Assembly (NCBI RefSeq): GCF_001044235.1
Contig: NZ_JYNL01000001.1
Location: forward strand, 151,726-215,725
Length of the DNA: 64,000 bases
Source of the DNA: Mycolicibacterium chlorophenolicum
GTDB taxonomy: Bacteria > Actinomycetota > Actinomycetes > Mycobacteriales > Mycobacteriaceae
Reading direction: 5' to 3'
A program made the translations under genes and the position numbers. Each line of letters starts with the position of its first letter. Positions within the stretch are counted from its first letter, which is position 1. Below, one piece after another: positions 9,935 to 20,015 of this stretch. The notes beneath the pieces are model-generated. The model ran no database searches and had not been told where the DNA came from. It saw nothing but the letters and a program-made list of their open reading frames with translations.

Positions 9935-9954
9935 ACATGCGTGCCTGTGCATGT
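9935..9954. promoter_or_regulatory. Candidate SmtB operator
   Basis: Perfect 6-bp arms ACATGC and GCATGT are separated by eight bases, in the 87-bp gap between the divergent smtB and glyS starts. The size and placement fit an ArsR-family dimer site controlling smtB-zur. The assignment is inference from position and symmetry. Confidence 0.45.
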
Positions 9955-10008
9955 CAATCGGCATGTGAGGCGCGGGGCGGTGCATCGGCCCCACTACGCT
10001 GTGGAGCC

Positions 10009-11403
<1,395 letters not shown>

Positions 11404-11434
11404 GGCTCCCGCGAGAGCTGGGGGTACCTCCCGC

Positions 11435-11494
11435 ACGCGAGCGTGCGTGTCTGCAGCCGACACGCCGCGAGTTTCGGCGATTTCGCGCACGCTC
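11435..11494. repeat. Palindromic element, left inverted copy
   Basis: An imperfect palindrome of about 60 bp. The outer 9-bp arms at 11439-11447 and 11486-11494 are exact reverse complements, and an inner arm pair CGTGTC/GACACG is at 11446-11451 and 11459-11464. The first 35 bases (11435-11469) match the reverse complement of 12487-12521 at 32 positions. It lies just after glyS, and its right arm runs into the stop codon of the AbiEi/DUF559 gene. It resembles REP or MITE-like units. Confidence 0.75.
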
Positions 11495-12377
11495 ACGCCG
11501 CCTGCGCGCGCTCGAGGGCAATCTCGATGCGGCGCACCATGTCCCACGAGCGCACGCGCACGTCGTCGAATACCACCGACAGCAGCCACCAGCCCGCCTC
11601 GTTGAGCGCCGCCCGCTTCTGGCGGTCGCGCCGAAACTGCTCCTGGTCGCTGTGCCAGTCGAAGCCGTCGTACTCGACGGCAACGTTCAGGTCCGGCCAC
11701 GCGAAGTCGAGGCGCCACGTGCGCCCGTTGCGATCGACGACTTCGTACTGCAGCTCCGGGGCGGGCAGACCGCCGTCGTGCATCACCAGGCGGGTCTCGC
11801 TCTCCATGGGTGATTCCGCTCGTGCGTCGGCGAGGGGGATCAACTCCCGTACCGCGACGATGCCGCGTCTGCCGGCCTGCCTGGCCGCGGCGGCCAGTAG
11901 TTCCCGCCGGTCGCAGGTCCCCGTGCGGAGCGCGGCATCGAGGGTGGCCAGGGCCCGGGGGCGACGTAGCGACCGCGCCACTTCGACCGCCGTCCACGCG
12001 GCCGCGGTGGCGGGCCGCCCGTCGACGAGTGTGAGCGGGGCGCCGTCGCGCCGGTGTACGACCAGTCCGTCGCCGTCGCGCAGCTGATGGCCCGGCGGCG
12101 TGAGCACATGGAGATCGTGCGTGTCCTGGACGTCGAAGCCGAATGCGGCCGCGGCGGTGCCCAGACAGATGGCGACCGGGACACCGGCGCGCAGGTCGAG
12201 GCCCCGCAATCTGGTCATCGCGTCGGGCACGTGCGGGCTGTAGACGCCGGGCCACACCTTGATCAATTCTCCGCTGAGGATGTCGCGGTCGAGCCGGCTC
12301 CGGCTGAGGTGCTCGAGCAGCTGAGCGGTGGTCGCGACGCCGCCTTGCGCGGCGAACAGTGCCGGGAGATCGGTCAT
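11493..12377 (-). CDS. AbiEi-antitoxin-like / DUF559 nuclease-fold protein
   Basis: 294 residues from ATG 12377 (a start at 12413 is possible). Residues 1-60 resemble the AbiEi winged-helix domain (FAAQGGVATTAQLLEH, LIKVWPGVYSP). The C-terminal 110 residues form a DUF559/Vsr-like PD-(D/E)XK-type fold: RLDFAWPDLNVAVEYDGFDWH, then DRQKRAALNEAGW. The Asp-Phe...Glu-Tyr-Asp pattern suggests a metal-binding nuclease core. No partner AbiEii toxin lies beside it, so a classical type IV toxin-antitoxin role is not supported. The gene is bracketed by inverted copies of a palindromic element, suggesting movement as a unit. The biological role is unknown. Confidence 0.82.
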   Translation of the reverse strand: MTDLPALFAAQGGVATTAQLLEHLSRSRLDRDILSGELIKVWPGVYSPHVPDAMTRLRGLDLRAGVPVAICLGTAAAAFGFDVQDTHDLHVLTPPGHQLRDGDGLVVHRRDGAPLTLVDGRPATAAAWTAVEVARSLRRPRALATLDAALRTGTCDRRELLAAAARQAGRRGIVAVRELIPLADARAESPMESETRLVMHDGGLPAPELQYEVVDRNGRTWRLDFAWPDLNVAVEYDGFDWHSDQEQFRRDRQKRAALNEAGWWLLSVVFDDVRVRSWDMVRRIEIALERAQAA

Positions 12378-12462
12378 GGACACGATCGTGTGCACACCCG
12401 CGGGCGCCCGCATGACACCAGCGGGGTCGTCTGGGGATAACTACGAGTGGTTGGGGATGACG

Positions 12463-12521
12463 AACGTGCGTGAAGTCAGGGATTCACGCGGCGTGTTGGC
12501 CGCAGACACGCACGCTCGCGC
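12463..12521. repeat. Palindromic element, right inverted copy
   Basis: The inverted partner of the element at 11435-11494. The outer arms at 12463-12471 and 12509-12517 pair at 8 of 9 positions. It lies between the start of the AbiEi/DUF559 gene and the stop of the TPM gene, six bases from the latter. Confidence 0.75.
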
Positions 12522-12527
12522 ACAAGG

Positions 12528-14525
12528 TTAGAAGCGGCCGCCGCCGCCGCTCATCCCGCCGCCGCCGCCGCTCATCCCGCCGCCTCCGCCGCCGAAGCCG
12601 CCGCCGCCGAAACCGCCGCCGAACCCGCCGCCGCCGAAGCCGCCGCGCATCGCGCCGGACAGCACGTTGCCGAGGATGATGCCGCCGATGACGGCACCCA
12701 TCTGGCCCCCGCCGCCACCGCCGTACGGTCCGCTGTAGTGACGCTGGGCGGCGACGACGTCGTCGTTGGCCAGCGATTGCGCCTGCGCGGCGAGCATCGC
12801 GGCGCCGTTGGCGTGGGCGATCGCCTCGTTCAGGTTGGCCGCCCGCTTGTCCTGCGCGGCCTGCAGCTGGCGCACCGCCTCGGACAGTCGCGTACGCGCC
12901 TCGGGGCCGATGACGCCGCGGCGGGTGTCGATGTAGTCCGACACCGCGCGCACCCGCGACTGCGCGGTGAACAACGCCTGGTCGTAGGTGCGCGTCAGCC
13001 GCTCGGTGGTCTCGCGCTCCTGCGCGACGTCGTGGAGCAGCCGGTCGAGTTCGGCGTCGGCCTGCGTCAGCCGGGTGAACGCGCCGAGTGGATCGGCGGC
13101 GCCCAGGCTCTGAGCGTGCGAGACGGCCTGCACGGCGGCGTCGCGGGCCGCGCTGAGCTGGGTCGCCACGGCGATACTGCCCTGCGCCAGTTGGGCACCC
13201 GCGGCGGTGATGCCGTTCTGCGCGTCGGCGATCGCGGCCGGGAGCCCGGCCACCGCCCGGTTGATGTCGGTCGACGCGCTGTCCACCGCGTCGAGCAGCG
13301 TGCGGGCCTGCCCCAGCGCGGCCTCGGCCCCGTGAATGGCGTCGACGAGGCCGCCCTGCCGGTCGGCCGGTCGGGCCACCAGGTCGCGGGCGGTGTCGAT
13401 GTTCTGCTCGGCGAAGGTCAGCCGCTGCCGGGCCTCGTCGATGTTCTCGGCGACCGACACGAGAGCCGTCTCGGCGAACTGCGACTTCAGCCGTGCCAAT
13501 GTCTGCCCGGCGGGGTCCAGCCGCGCGGTCAGGTCCACCACCTGCTGGGTCAGCGTGTCGAGCCGACTCGGGGCATTGATCACCAGATCGCGCAGCTGGG
13601 CGAACGCCTCACGCTGGGCCTCGAGTTCCTGGTCGGCCTTCGCGGCGGCGACCACCACACGGGTCAGCAGGTCGCGGCGCTGCAGCGGTGTCTCGGGCAC
13701 CGCGTCGTCGAGGATGTGCCGGACGTTGAGCGCCTGCGCCAGCGTGGTCTTGGCGCCCGCGACCGCGCGGCTGAACGCCGCGGTGTCCTGCTCGCCGAAT
13801 TCCTCGACCGCCAGCGCCAATTCGCTCTCGCTGGTGCGCACCTCGTTGTCCACCTCGACCACGATCCGGCGGGACAGCTCGTCGAGCGCCTCGAGGGACA
13901 CCCCGGCCAGCGCGGCCGGATCCGACGGGTCCACCCGCTGGGCGGCGGCGATCTCGGCCTCCCGGCGGCGCCGCCGTCGACGGCGCTGCCAGAACACCAG
14001 CACCACGAGCGCCACCACGATGACGCCCAGTGCGATGACCATCCCGAGCCAGCTGCCCGAACCGCTCGTCTTGTTCAGGCCGTTCGCGGCGGCGACGGCG
14101 GCGCCGGCCCAGTTGCCGTCGCGCAACAGGGGTTCGACCTCGGTGCGGCGGAGCTTGTCGATGTCGACGCCGCCCAGCGCATCGGTCGGCGCGAGGAAGG
14201 CGTAGGCCCGGTCCACGGTCGCCACCGCCAGGATCGCGTCCTGGTCACCCAGATCGCTGCGCTGGCGGGTGCTCTGCGCCCAGGCCTGCGCGTCCTGGCC
14301 GGAGAAGTCGTCGACGTAGACCACCCACAGCCGGATGCGCCGATCGTTGTACAGCCGGTCGATCGCCCCCTGAACCTCACCGGTACCGGCGGCGTCGAGC
14401 GCCCCCGCCCGGTCGGTGAGGTAGGTCGGCAGCCGCAGCGGCGGCTCGGCCGCCGCGCCGGGGGCGAGCAGGCCCGCAGCGATCCACAGGACGCCGAGCA
14501 GGCCGAGCCATCGGGCATTGCGCAT
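12528..14525 (-). CDS. Secreted/membrane TPM-domain protein with glycine-rich tail
   Basis: 665 residues from ATG 14525; the frame stays open upstream only as a shadow of dgt. There is a signal peptide at 1-27 (ends PGAAAEPP). A TPM domain at about 30-150 ([34 protein letters not shown]) is followed by one membrane helix near 165-185, an Arg-rich stop-transfer, and 400 residues of helical, probably coiled-coil, sequence. The last 45 residues are almost only Gly, Phe, Met and Ser (GGGFGG units). As I recall this matches Rv2345 of M. tuberculosis in order beside dgt (Rv2344c). TPM proteins have been linked to photosystem repair in plants; the bacterial role is unclear. Confidence 0.88.
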   Translation of the reverse strand: MRNARWLGLLGVLWIAAGLLAPGAAAEPPLRLPTYLTDRAGALDAAGTGEVQGAIDRLYNDRRIRLWVVYVDDFSGQDAQAWAQSTRQRSDLGDQDAILAVATVDRAYAFLAPTDALGGVDIDKLRRTEVEPLLRDGNWAGAAVAAANGLNKTSGSGSWLGMVIALGVIVVALVVLVFWQRRRRRRRREAEIAAAQRVDPSDPAALAGVSLEALDELSRRIVVEVDNEVRTSESELALAVEEFGEQDTAAFSRAVAGAKTTLAQALNVRHILDDAVPETPLQRRDLLTRVVVAAAKADQELEAQREAFAQLRDLVINAPSRLDTLTQQVVDLTARLDPAGQTLARLKSQFAETALVSVAENIDEARQRLTFAEQNIDTARDLVARPADRQGGLVDAIHGAEAALGQARTLLDAVDSASTDINRAVAGLPAAIADAQNGITAAGAQLAQGSIAVATQLSAARDAAVQAVSHAQSLGAADPLGAFTRLTQADAELDRLLHDVAQERETTERLTRTYDQALFTAQSRVRAVSDYIDTRRGVIGPEARTRLSEAVRQLQAAQDKRAANLNEAIAHANGAAMLAAQAQSLANDDVVAAQRHYSGPYGGGGGGQMGAVIGGIILGNVLSGAMRGGFGGGGFGGGFGGGGFGGGGGGMSGGGGGMSGGGGRF
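12540..12735. repeat. Low-complexity GCC-rich glycine-coding tract
   Basis: An irregular run of GCC/CCG triplets coding the Gly-rich tail of the TPM protein on the minus strand. It contains near-tandem units encoding GGGFGG and GGGMSG. It is coding sequence, prone to length variation, not a spacer array. Confidence 0.8.
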
Positions 14526-14603
14526 GTACGTCAATGTAGTGGGCTGCACCGGGAGGCGAGCGTGCGTCGGGAACGCTGCGCCGTGCTGGCAGACTGTGGT
14601 TCG

Positions 14604-15890
14604 GTGAACCCACGACAGCAGGACCGCTACGACGCGTCCGACCGCCAGCGGCTGGTGGCCGAGCCGGCGAAGAGCGCCGCCCTGCCCGGGACAGACACCG
14701 AGCACCGCTCCGACTTCGCCCGCGACCGTGCCCGCGTGCTGCACTGCGCGGCCCTGCGCCGGCTCGCCGACAAGACCCAGGTGGTGGGCCCGCGCGAGGG
14801 CGAGACACCCCGGACCCGGCTGACGCACTCGCTGGAGGTGGCCCAGATCGGCCGCGGCATGGCCATCGGGCTCGGCTGCGATCCCGACCTCGTGGACCTG
14901 GCCGGGCTGGCTCACGACATCGGCCACCCGCCCTACGGCCACAACGGTGAACGCGCCCTCGACGAGATCGCCAAGACGTACGGCGGTTTCGAGGGCAATG
15001 CGCAGAACTTCCGGATCCTCACCCGGCTGGAACCCAAAGTGCTTGACGCACAAGGGCGCAGCGCAGGCCTGAACCTGACTCGGGCCGCCCTGGACGCGGT
15101 CACCAAGTATCCGTGGCCGCGGGTCGGGGAACGCCGCAAGTTCGGCTTCTACGGCGGCTTCCCGGGCGACGACATGGCCGCGGCGGACTGGGTGCGCGCG
15201 GGCGCGCCCGCCGAGCGGCCGTGCCTGGAGGCCCAGGTGATGGACTGGGCCGACGACGTCGCCTACTCGGTGCACGACGTCGAGGACGGCGTCATCTCCG
15301 GGCGCATCGACCTGCGGGTGCTGGCCGACGCGGACGCGGCCGCGGCGCTCGGGCACGTCGGCGCGGGATCGTTTCCGACGTTGACGCCCGAGGACCTGAT
15401 GGCCGCCGCCGAACGGCTCTCGCAGGTCCCCGTGGTGGCGGCCGTCGGAAAGTTCGACGGCACGCTCGCGGCGTCGGTGGCGCTCAAGACTCTCACCAGC
15501 GAACTGGTCGGCCGGTTCGCCAATGCGGCCGTCACCGCGACCAGGGCCGCGGCGGGGCCGGGGCCGTTGCGCCGCTTCGATGCCGATCTCGAGGTGCCGA
15601 CCCTGGTGCGCGCCGAGGTCGCGGTGCTCAAGACGCTTGCGCTGCACTTCATCATGTCCGACCACCGGCACCTGCAGATCCAGGCCGATCAGCGCATCCG
15701 TATCCAGGAGGTCGCGCTGGCGCTGTGGGGCCAGGCGCCGGGCAGCTTGGATCCCCAGTTCGCCGCCGAATTCGTCGCCGCCGACGACGACGGCGCCCGG
15801 CTGCGCGTGGTGGTCGATCAGATCGCCTCCTACACCGAGGGCCGGTTGGAACGAGTGCACGAGGCACGCACCCCGCGGCCTCTAGACTGA
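14604..15890 (+). CDS. dgt: Deoxyguanosinetriphosphate triphosphohydrolase-like protein
   Basis: 428 residues from GTG 14604, chosen because it gives the family N-terminus with [15 protein letters not shown]. The HD-domain metal residues are in [14 protein letters not shown] and [15 protein letters not shown], with a later [14 protein letters not shown] supplying the final Asp. The enzyme class hydrolyses dNTPs to nucleoside and tripolyphosphate. It is divergent from the TPM gene (78-bp gap) and 4 bases upstream of dnaG, so the two are likely cotranscribed. The open frame upstream to 12738 is antisense to the TPM gene. Confidence 0.94.
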   Translation: MNPRQQDRYDASDRQRLVAEPAKSAALPGTDTEHRSDFARDRARVLHCAALRRLADKTQVVGPREGETPRTRLTHSLEVAQIGRGMAIGLGCDPDLVDLAGLAHDIGHPPYGHNGERALDEIAKTYGGFEGNAQNFRILTRLEPKVLDAQGRSAGLNLTRAALDAVTKYPWPRVGERRKFGFYGGFPGDDMAAADWVRAGAPAERPCLEAQVMDWADDVAYSVHDVEDGVISGRIDLRVLADADAAAALGHVGAGSFPTLTPEDLMAAAERLSQVPVVAAVGKFDGTLAASVALKTLTSELVGRFANAAVTATRAAAGPGPLRRFDADLEVPTLVRAEVAVLKTLALHFIMSDHRHLQIQADQRIRIQEVALALWGQAPGSLDPQFAAEFVAADDDGARLRVVVDQIASYTEGRLERVHEARTPRPLD

Positions 15891-15894
15891 CCGC

Positions 15895-17838
15895 GTGGCG
15901 GGCGACGGGACGAGGGCACGGGGCAGGATCCCCGACCGCGACATCGCCGCCATCCGGGAACGGGTCAGCATCGACGACGTCGTCGGCGACTACGTCCAGT
16001 TGCGCCGCGCCGGCGCGGATTCCCTCAAGGGGTTGTGCCCCTTCCACGATGAGAAGTCCCCGTCATTCCACGTCCGCCCCAACCACGGCCACTTCCACTG
16101 CTTCGGGTGCGGTGAGGGCGGCGACGTCTACGCGTTCCTGCAGAAGATCGAACACGTCAGCTTCGTCGAGGCCGTCGAGCTGCTCGCCGACCGCGTCGGC
16201 TACACCGTCACCTACACCGGCGGCTCGACCACCAACGTGCAGCGCGACCGCGGCAGCCGCAGCAGGCTGTTGGCCGCCAACGCCGCAGCGCAGGAGTTCT
16301 ACGCCGAGGCCCTGCAGAGCCCGGAAGCCGCGCCGGCCCGCCAGTATCTGATCGACCGCAACTTCGACGCCGACGCCGCAGCGAAGTTCGGGTGCGGGTT
16401 CGCCCCGTCGGGCTGGGACTCGCTGACAAAACACTTGCTGCGTAAGGGTTTCGAGTTCAAGGAGCTGGAGGCCGCCGGTCTGTCGCGGGAAGGCCGCCGC
16501 GGGCCGATGGACCGTTTCCACCGCCGGCTGCTGTGGCCGATCCGGGCCAGCGGCGGTGAGGTGATCGGTTTCGGGGCGCGGCGGATCTTCGACGACGACC
16601 AGATGGAAGCCAAGTACGTCAACACCCCCGAGACGGTGCTGTACAAGAAATCGGCGGTGCTGTTCGGCCTCGACCTGGCCAAGCGCGACATCGCCAAGGC
16701 GCACCGCGCCGTCGTCGTCGAGGGCTACACCGACGTGATGGCCATGCACCTGGCGGGGGAGACCACCGCGGTCGCGTCGTGCGGCACCGCATTCGGCGAC
16801 GGTCACCTCGGGCTGCTGCGGCGGCTGATGATGGACGACAACTGGTATCGCGGCGAGTTGATCTTCGTGTTCGACGGCGACGCCGCGGGGCAGGCGGCGG
16901 CGCTCAAGGCGTTCGACGGTGACCAGCAGGTGTCCGGGAAGTCGTTCGTCGCGGTGGCCGCCGACGGCATGGACCCGTGCGATCTGCGGCTGAAGTCGGG
17001 TGACGGAGCGCTGCGGGACCTGGTGGCGCGACGGATCCCGATGTTCGAGTTCGCGATTCGCAGCCTGATCCCGGCCGGCGACGTCCTCGACAACGACCCG
17101 CAGGCTCAGGTGGATGCGCTGCGCCGGTGTGTGCCGCTGGTCGCCCGGATCCGGGACTACGCGCTGCGTGACGAGTACGCCCGCCGGCTGGCCGGCTGGA
17201 CCGGATGGCGCGACGAGGCCCAGGTGCTGACCCGGGTGCGCGAGGAGGCCGCCAAGCGGGGCATGCCGGACCGGACGCGACGTCGCGCGGCGGCGGAGCC
17301 CACACCCGCGTCCCGGTCCCGACCGGCCGCGCCCACCGCAGACCGGCCGAACCCGGCCGACCCGACGCTGTGGCCGCAGCGGGAGGCGCTCAAGTCCGCG
17401 CTGCAGTACCCGGCGCTGGCCGGTCCGGTATTCGACTCGCTGGCCGCCGAGAGTTTCACCCACCCCGGGTACGCGGCGGTCCGGTCGGCGATCGAGGCCG
17501 CCGGCGGCACATCCGGCGGACTGACCGGGGCGCAGTGGATCGAGGCGGTCCGCGATCAGGTGGCGAGCCCGTCGGCCGCCGGCCTGGTCAACGAATTGAG
17601 CGCGGAGGCGATCAACGCCGACGAGGACAAACTGCCCCGCTACATCGGCGGCGTCCTGGCCCGGCTGCAGGAGGTCTGGATCGGACGGCAGATCGCCGAG
17701 GTGAAGTCGAAGCTGCAGCGGATGTCGCCGGTGGAGCAGGGCGACGAGTACCACGCGCTGTTCGGCGACCTTGTGGCGATGGAGGCCTACCGGCGCAGCC
17801 TGCTCGAACAGGCCAGTGGCGACGACCTGACTGCGTGA
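15895..17838 (+). CDS. dnaG: DNA primase DnaG
   Basis: 647 residues from GTG. The CHC2 zinc-binding domain is at residues 40-70 (CPFHDEKSPSFHV, HCFGCGEGGD). The TOPRIM core is near 275-345 (VVVEGYTDVMAM, FVFDGDAAGQAA), and a C-terminal helicase-binding region follows a Pro/Arg-rich linker at about 455-485. It makes RNA primers at the replication fork. It follows dgt by 4 bases, the mycobacterial dgt-dnaG order. Confidence 0.97.
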   Translation: MAGDGTRARGRIPDRDIAAIRERVSIDDVVGDYVQLRRAGADSLKGLCPFHDEKSPSFHVRPNHGHFHCFGCGEGGDVYAFLQKIEHVSFVEAVELLADRVGYTVTYTGGSTTNVQRDRGSRSRLLAANAAAQEFYAEALQSPEAAPARQYLIDRNFDADAAAKFGCGFAPSGWDSLTKHLLRKGFEFKELEAAGLSREGRRGPMDRFHRRLLWPIRASGGEVIGFGARRIFDDDQMEAKYVNTPETVLYKKSAVLFGLDLAKRDIAKAHRAVVVEGYTDVMAMHLAGETTAVASCGTAFGDGHLGLLRRLMMDDNWYRGELIFVFDGDAAGQAAALKAFDGDQQVSGKSFVAVAADGMDPCDLRLKSGDGALRDLVARRIPMFEFAIRSLIPAGDVLDNDPQAQVDALRRCVPLVARIRDYALRDEYARRLAGWTGWRDEAQVLTRVREEAAKRGMPDRTRRRAAAEPTPASRSRPAAPTADRPNPADPTLWPQREALKSALQYPALAGPVFDSLAAESFTHPGYAAVRSAIEAAGGTSGGLTGAQWIEAVRDQVASPSAAGLVNELSAEAINADEDKLPRYIGGVLARLQEVWIGRQIAEVKSKLQRMSPVEQGDEYHALFGDLVAMEAYRRSLLEQASGDDLTA

Positions 17839-17900
17839 ACCGGCTCGCCGGGTTATGGTGTGTCTGCTGTCATGGGAGTCGGGGAGAAGGCGAGTTGTCG

Positions 17901-18194
17901 ATGCTGGTGCACACCATGCGGGCTCACGCAGCCCGGCTGATCGTCGGCGCCGTCGCGGCCGCGGCCGTCGCCGTCCCGCTGTACGCCTCGCTGAGCAGCC
18001 CCGATGCCACGGCGCAGGCCGGTCCGCGCTGCCTTGCCTGGTTCGGCAACAAGGACGACGGCCAGTGCCTGGGCTACTCGAACGGCACCGGCGGGCAGAT
18101 CGGGACACCGTCGATCGGTTTCGGCGGCAACGGGCTTGAGTTCAGCACGGGCCCGCTGTTCCCGGGCACCACGATCAATCGGGGCATGGGCTAG
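17901..18194 (+). CDS. Small secreted protein (Rv2342-like)
   Basis: 97 residues from ATG 17901, with a Shine-Dalgarno-like GGAGAAGG ten bases upstream (a TTG at 17895 is the alternative). A signal peptide (residues 9-38, ending DATAQAGP) precedes about 57 residues with GPRCLAWFGNKDDGQCLGYSNG, which contains the only two cysteines and likely forms a disulfide. The C-terminus is Gly/Thr rich. By position after dnaG it corresponds to Rv2342, a family without assigned function. Confidence 0.75.
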   Translation: MLVHTMRAHAARLIVGAVAAAAVAVPLYASLSSPDATAQAGPRCLAWFGNKDDGQCLGYSNGTGGQIGTPSIGFGGNGLEFSTGPLFPGTTINRGMG

Positions 18195-18460
18195 CGGTTC
18201 TCGCCCGCGGCTTTCCTCTTCTTCTCCGGCTGGCCCGGTTCGAACACGTCGGTACCGGCGTCGATCGGCGTCACCTGCACCATCGTCGGGTCCGGCGATA
18301 CCCGTTCGGCGATCTTGCGGCGGCTCGCGTCGATGACGGCCCGCGCCGCCGGGCTGCCCGTCACCGCGCGGTAGGTTCCGGCGAGCTGCTCGTAGCGCTG
18401 CCTGCCAGCCTTGGTGCCCAACACGTAGCCGACGGCCGCAACGGCGACATACCCGATCAC
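18191..18460 (-). CDS. Small membrane-anchored hypothetical protein
   Basis: 89 residues. GTG 18460 is preferred over an upstream ATG because GAGGAG lies 4 bases before it and the protein then begins directly with a hydrophobic helix (IGYVAVAAVGYVLGTKAGRQRYEQL), a YtxH-like pattern of helix plus charged helix. The tail is Lys/Glu rich. It probably sits at the membrane with a cytoplasmic domain. Its stop overlaps the convergent gene's stop by 4 nt. No function is assigned. Confidence 0.65.
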   Translation of the reverse strand: MIGYVAVAAVGYVLGTKAGRQRYEQLAGTYRAVTGSPAARAVIDASRRKIAERVSPDPTMVQVTPIDAGTDVFEPGQPEKKRKAAGENR

Positions 18461-18636
18461 AGGGCTCCTCCAGAACTGTCTCGCGTGACGGCGCAACCGA
18501 ATCCCACGCCGTCCATCTCCACCCATCCTGCCTCACGGAAGGGGCTGCGCGCCCGGCCGGGAACGCATTGGCGACCGCGGCCGGACGTAGGCTAGAGTGC
18601 TCTCTGGCCCGCGGCACAGCGCCCGCGGGAGGGCAA

Positions 18637-18709
<73 letters not shown>

Positions 18710-18739
18710 CCGAGATACATCCGGCCTGAACATGAAACA

Positions 18740-18772
18740 GGGGCCACACCTCGTGTAGGTGTGGCCCCTTTT
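18740..18772. terminator. Bidirectional intrinsic terminator
   Basis: A perfect 12-bp stem (18740-18751 with 18757-18768) with a 5-base loop, followed by TTTT. On the other strand the stem is followed by TTTC. It can end the tRNA-Asn transcript from the left and the small minus-strand gene from the right, whose stop is 15 bases away. U-tract terminators are uncommon in mycobacteria. Confidence 0.85.
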
Positions 18773-18782
18773 CATGCGGCTC

Positions 18783-19025
18783 TTAGCTGTTGCGGGCAGC
18801 CTTCTCCCGAGTCTCCTGGGCCTTTGCTTCTGCGCGAGCCTTCTCGGCCTCGGCCTCTTTCTTGGCGACATCCTTCTGGGCCTCGGCCTTGTCCTGCTGC
18901 GCCTTGCCCTCCTCCTGGAGGCGGTCGCGGTTGAGAACGATTCCGAGAACCTGCTTGACGATGCCCACCGCGCCGTTGATCAGGCTGTTCACCGCGGCCA
19001 GCGGGCCGCTGTTGCTGTCTGCCAT
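18783..19025 (-). CDS. Small Ala/Lys/Glu-rich helical protein
   Basis: 80 residues from ATG 19025, with AAGGAG seven bases upstream. Residues 1-32 are weakly amphipathic (LAAVNSLINGAVGIVKQVLGIVL). The rest is a highly charged continuous helix of AEAQKDVAKKEAEAEK type with no cysteine or aromatic residues. It resembles CsbD-like or mycobacterial microaggregate-binding small proteins, but that is only a compositional similarity. The good ribosome site and the dedicated terminator suggest substantial expression. Confidence 0.7.
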   Translation of the reverse strand: MADSNSGPLAAVNSLINGAVGIVKQVLGIVLNRDRLQEEGKAQQDKAEAQKDVAKKEAEAEKARAEAKAQETREKAARNS

Positions 19026-19181
19026 ATCGATATCTCCTTTGTGCTCGGTCATCCTGTACCGATGCGCATACCCCCGTGCTAACTCCTGCAAGCATCTGGC
19101 TAGCACTTAGTGAGAGGGGTCACGTTCGGCGCAAGGATGTGCAGGGGTTGTAATGAGGTTCACCGCCGGAAAGAGTGAGCC

Positions 19182-19511
19182 ATGACCCACGTGCCCGACC
19201 ATCTGCCCTCACCGGATGACTTCCGCCGGAAGTCGGCCCACGTCGACCGCGAGTTCTCCGATGCCCGGCGCTATCTCTCGGCCCTGCACCGCGAGGACAA
19301 CGACGCGCTGCACGCGCTGATGGTCGAGATCCACAGCAGCGGCCGGGCGATGAAGATCTTGGCCGCGATGGCCGTGCAGGCACTCGACTTCGCCGAGCTG
19401 GCCGCCGACCGGCTCGGGGGTGACGTGCAGAGGTGGCTCGACGAGTCGGTGATGGCCCAGGACGCCGGGGAGAACGAACGGGACCAGACGGAGCTCGGCG
19501 GCGAAGGCTGA
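19182..19511 (+). CDS. Conserved hypothetical protein
   Basis: 109 residues, soluble, mostly helical, acidic at both ends, without cysteine or recognisable catalytic motif. The central part (residues 25-85) reads as two or three helices (REDNDALHALMVEIHSSGRAM, ILAAMAVQALDFAELAADRLG). It lies 30 bases upstream of a lipoprotein gene on the same strand. No family is recognised and no function is assigned. Confidence 0.65.
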   Translation: MTHVPDHLPSPDDFRRKSAHVDREFSDARRYLSALHREDNDALHALMVEIHSSGRAMKILAAMAVQALDFAELAADRLGGDVQRWLDESVMAQDAGENERDQTELGGEG

Positions 19512-19541
19512 CCGGATTCGCGCCTGCCTATCCTTGAGGCC

Positions 19542-20012
19542 ATGCGACTTTCGCGGGCCCTCGCGGCGCCGGTCATGGTGGGACTGCTGACCGCCGCGTG
19601 CGGCTGGAGTCCGCCGTCGCCGGCGCCGACGAGCACCGCGGCGTGCGGGCCCGGTCCGGGCGCGGCCGCGCTCAGTGACGAGATCGCCCTGCTTCCGCCG
19701 GCCTCGTGGACCGAGGCGTCGCGGGGCCACGCGGCGGACTGCCGGCTCACCTGGGTGGTGGTCAGCGCCGGCAGCGCCTCCGACAGCCCGCAGCAGGTGC
19801 TGTTCTTCGACGGCGAGAAGGGGATCGGCTCACCGACACCCGACCCGCGCCCGTACATCACTGTCACGGCCCAGGGCGACCACGATGCCGTCGTGCAGTA
19901 TCAGTGGCGCCAGGGCTCCGAACCGGCGTGCTGTCCCACCGGGATCGGATCGGCGCGGGTGACGCTGGAAGACGGCAGGCTCACCATCCTGGACCCGATT
20001 CCCGGCCCGTAG
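19542..20012 (+). CDS. LppP/LprE-type lipoprotein
   Basis: 156 residues. The signal peptide ends in the lipobox LTAAC (Cys20), so the protein is lipidated and held on the outer face of the membrane. The mature part contains SWTEASRGHAADCRLTWVVV and ITVTAQGDHDAVVQYQWR, which match the mycobacterial LppP/LprE pattern, and several cysteines. The family function is not established. It is convergent with the acyl-CoA oxidase 3 bases away. Confidence 0.82.
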   Translation: MRLSRALAAPVMVGLLTAACGWSPPSPAPTSTAACGPGPGAAALSDEIALLPPASWTEASRGHAADCRLTWVVVSAGSASDSPQQVLFFDGEKGIGSPTPDPRPYITVTAQGDHDAVVQYQWRQGSEPACCPTGIGSARVTLEDGRLTILDPIPGP

Positions 20013-20015
20013 GCG

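Noticed and set aside
9937..10008. ATG start for glyS at 9937
   Set aside because: It would add residues unlike GlyRS and overlaps the candidate SmtB operator.
11421..11433. GTAC-centred palindrome after glyS as terminator
   Set aside because: The stem is too short and there is no U tract; it borders the palindromic element instead.
12540..12735. Possible CRISPR or tandem-repeat array
   Set aside because: The units are irregular, have no spacers and code the Gly-rich tail of the TPM protein.
12738..14603. Long plus-strand open frame running into dgt
   Set aside because: It is antisense to the TPM gene, shows no family motifs, and reflects high-GC frame openness. dgt begins at 14604.
14526..15860. 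Minus-strand extension of the TPM gene across dgt
   Set aside because: The signal peptide places the true start at 14525; the extension mirrors dgt codons.
18238..18253. TTCGAACACG as an SOS box
   Set aside because: The second half-site is missing and it lies inside a coding region.
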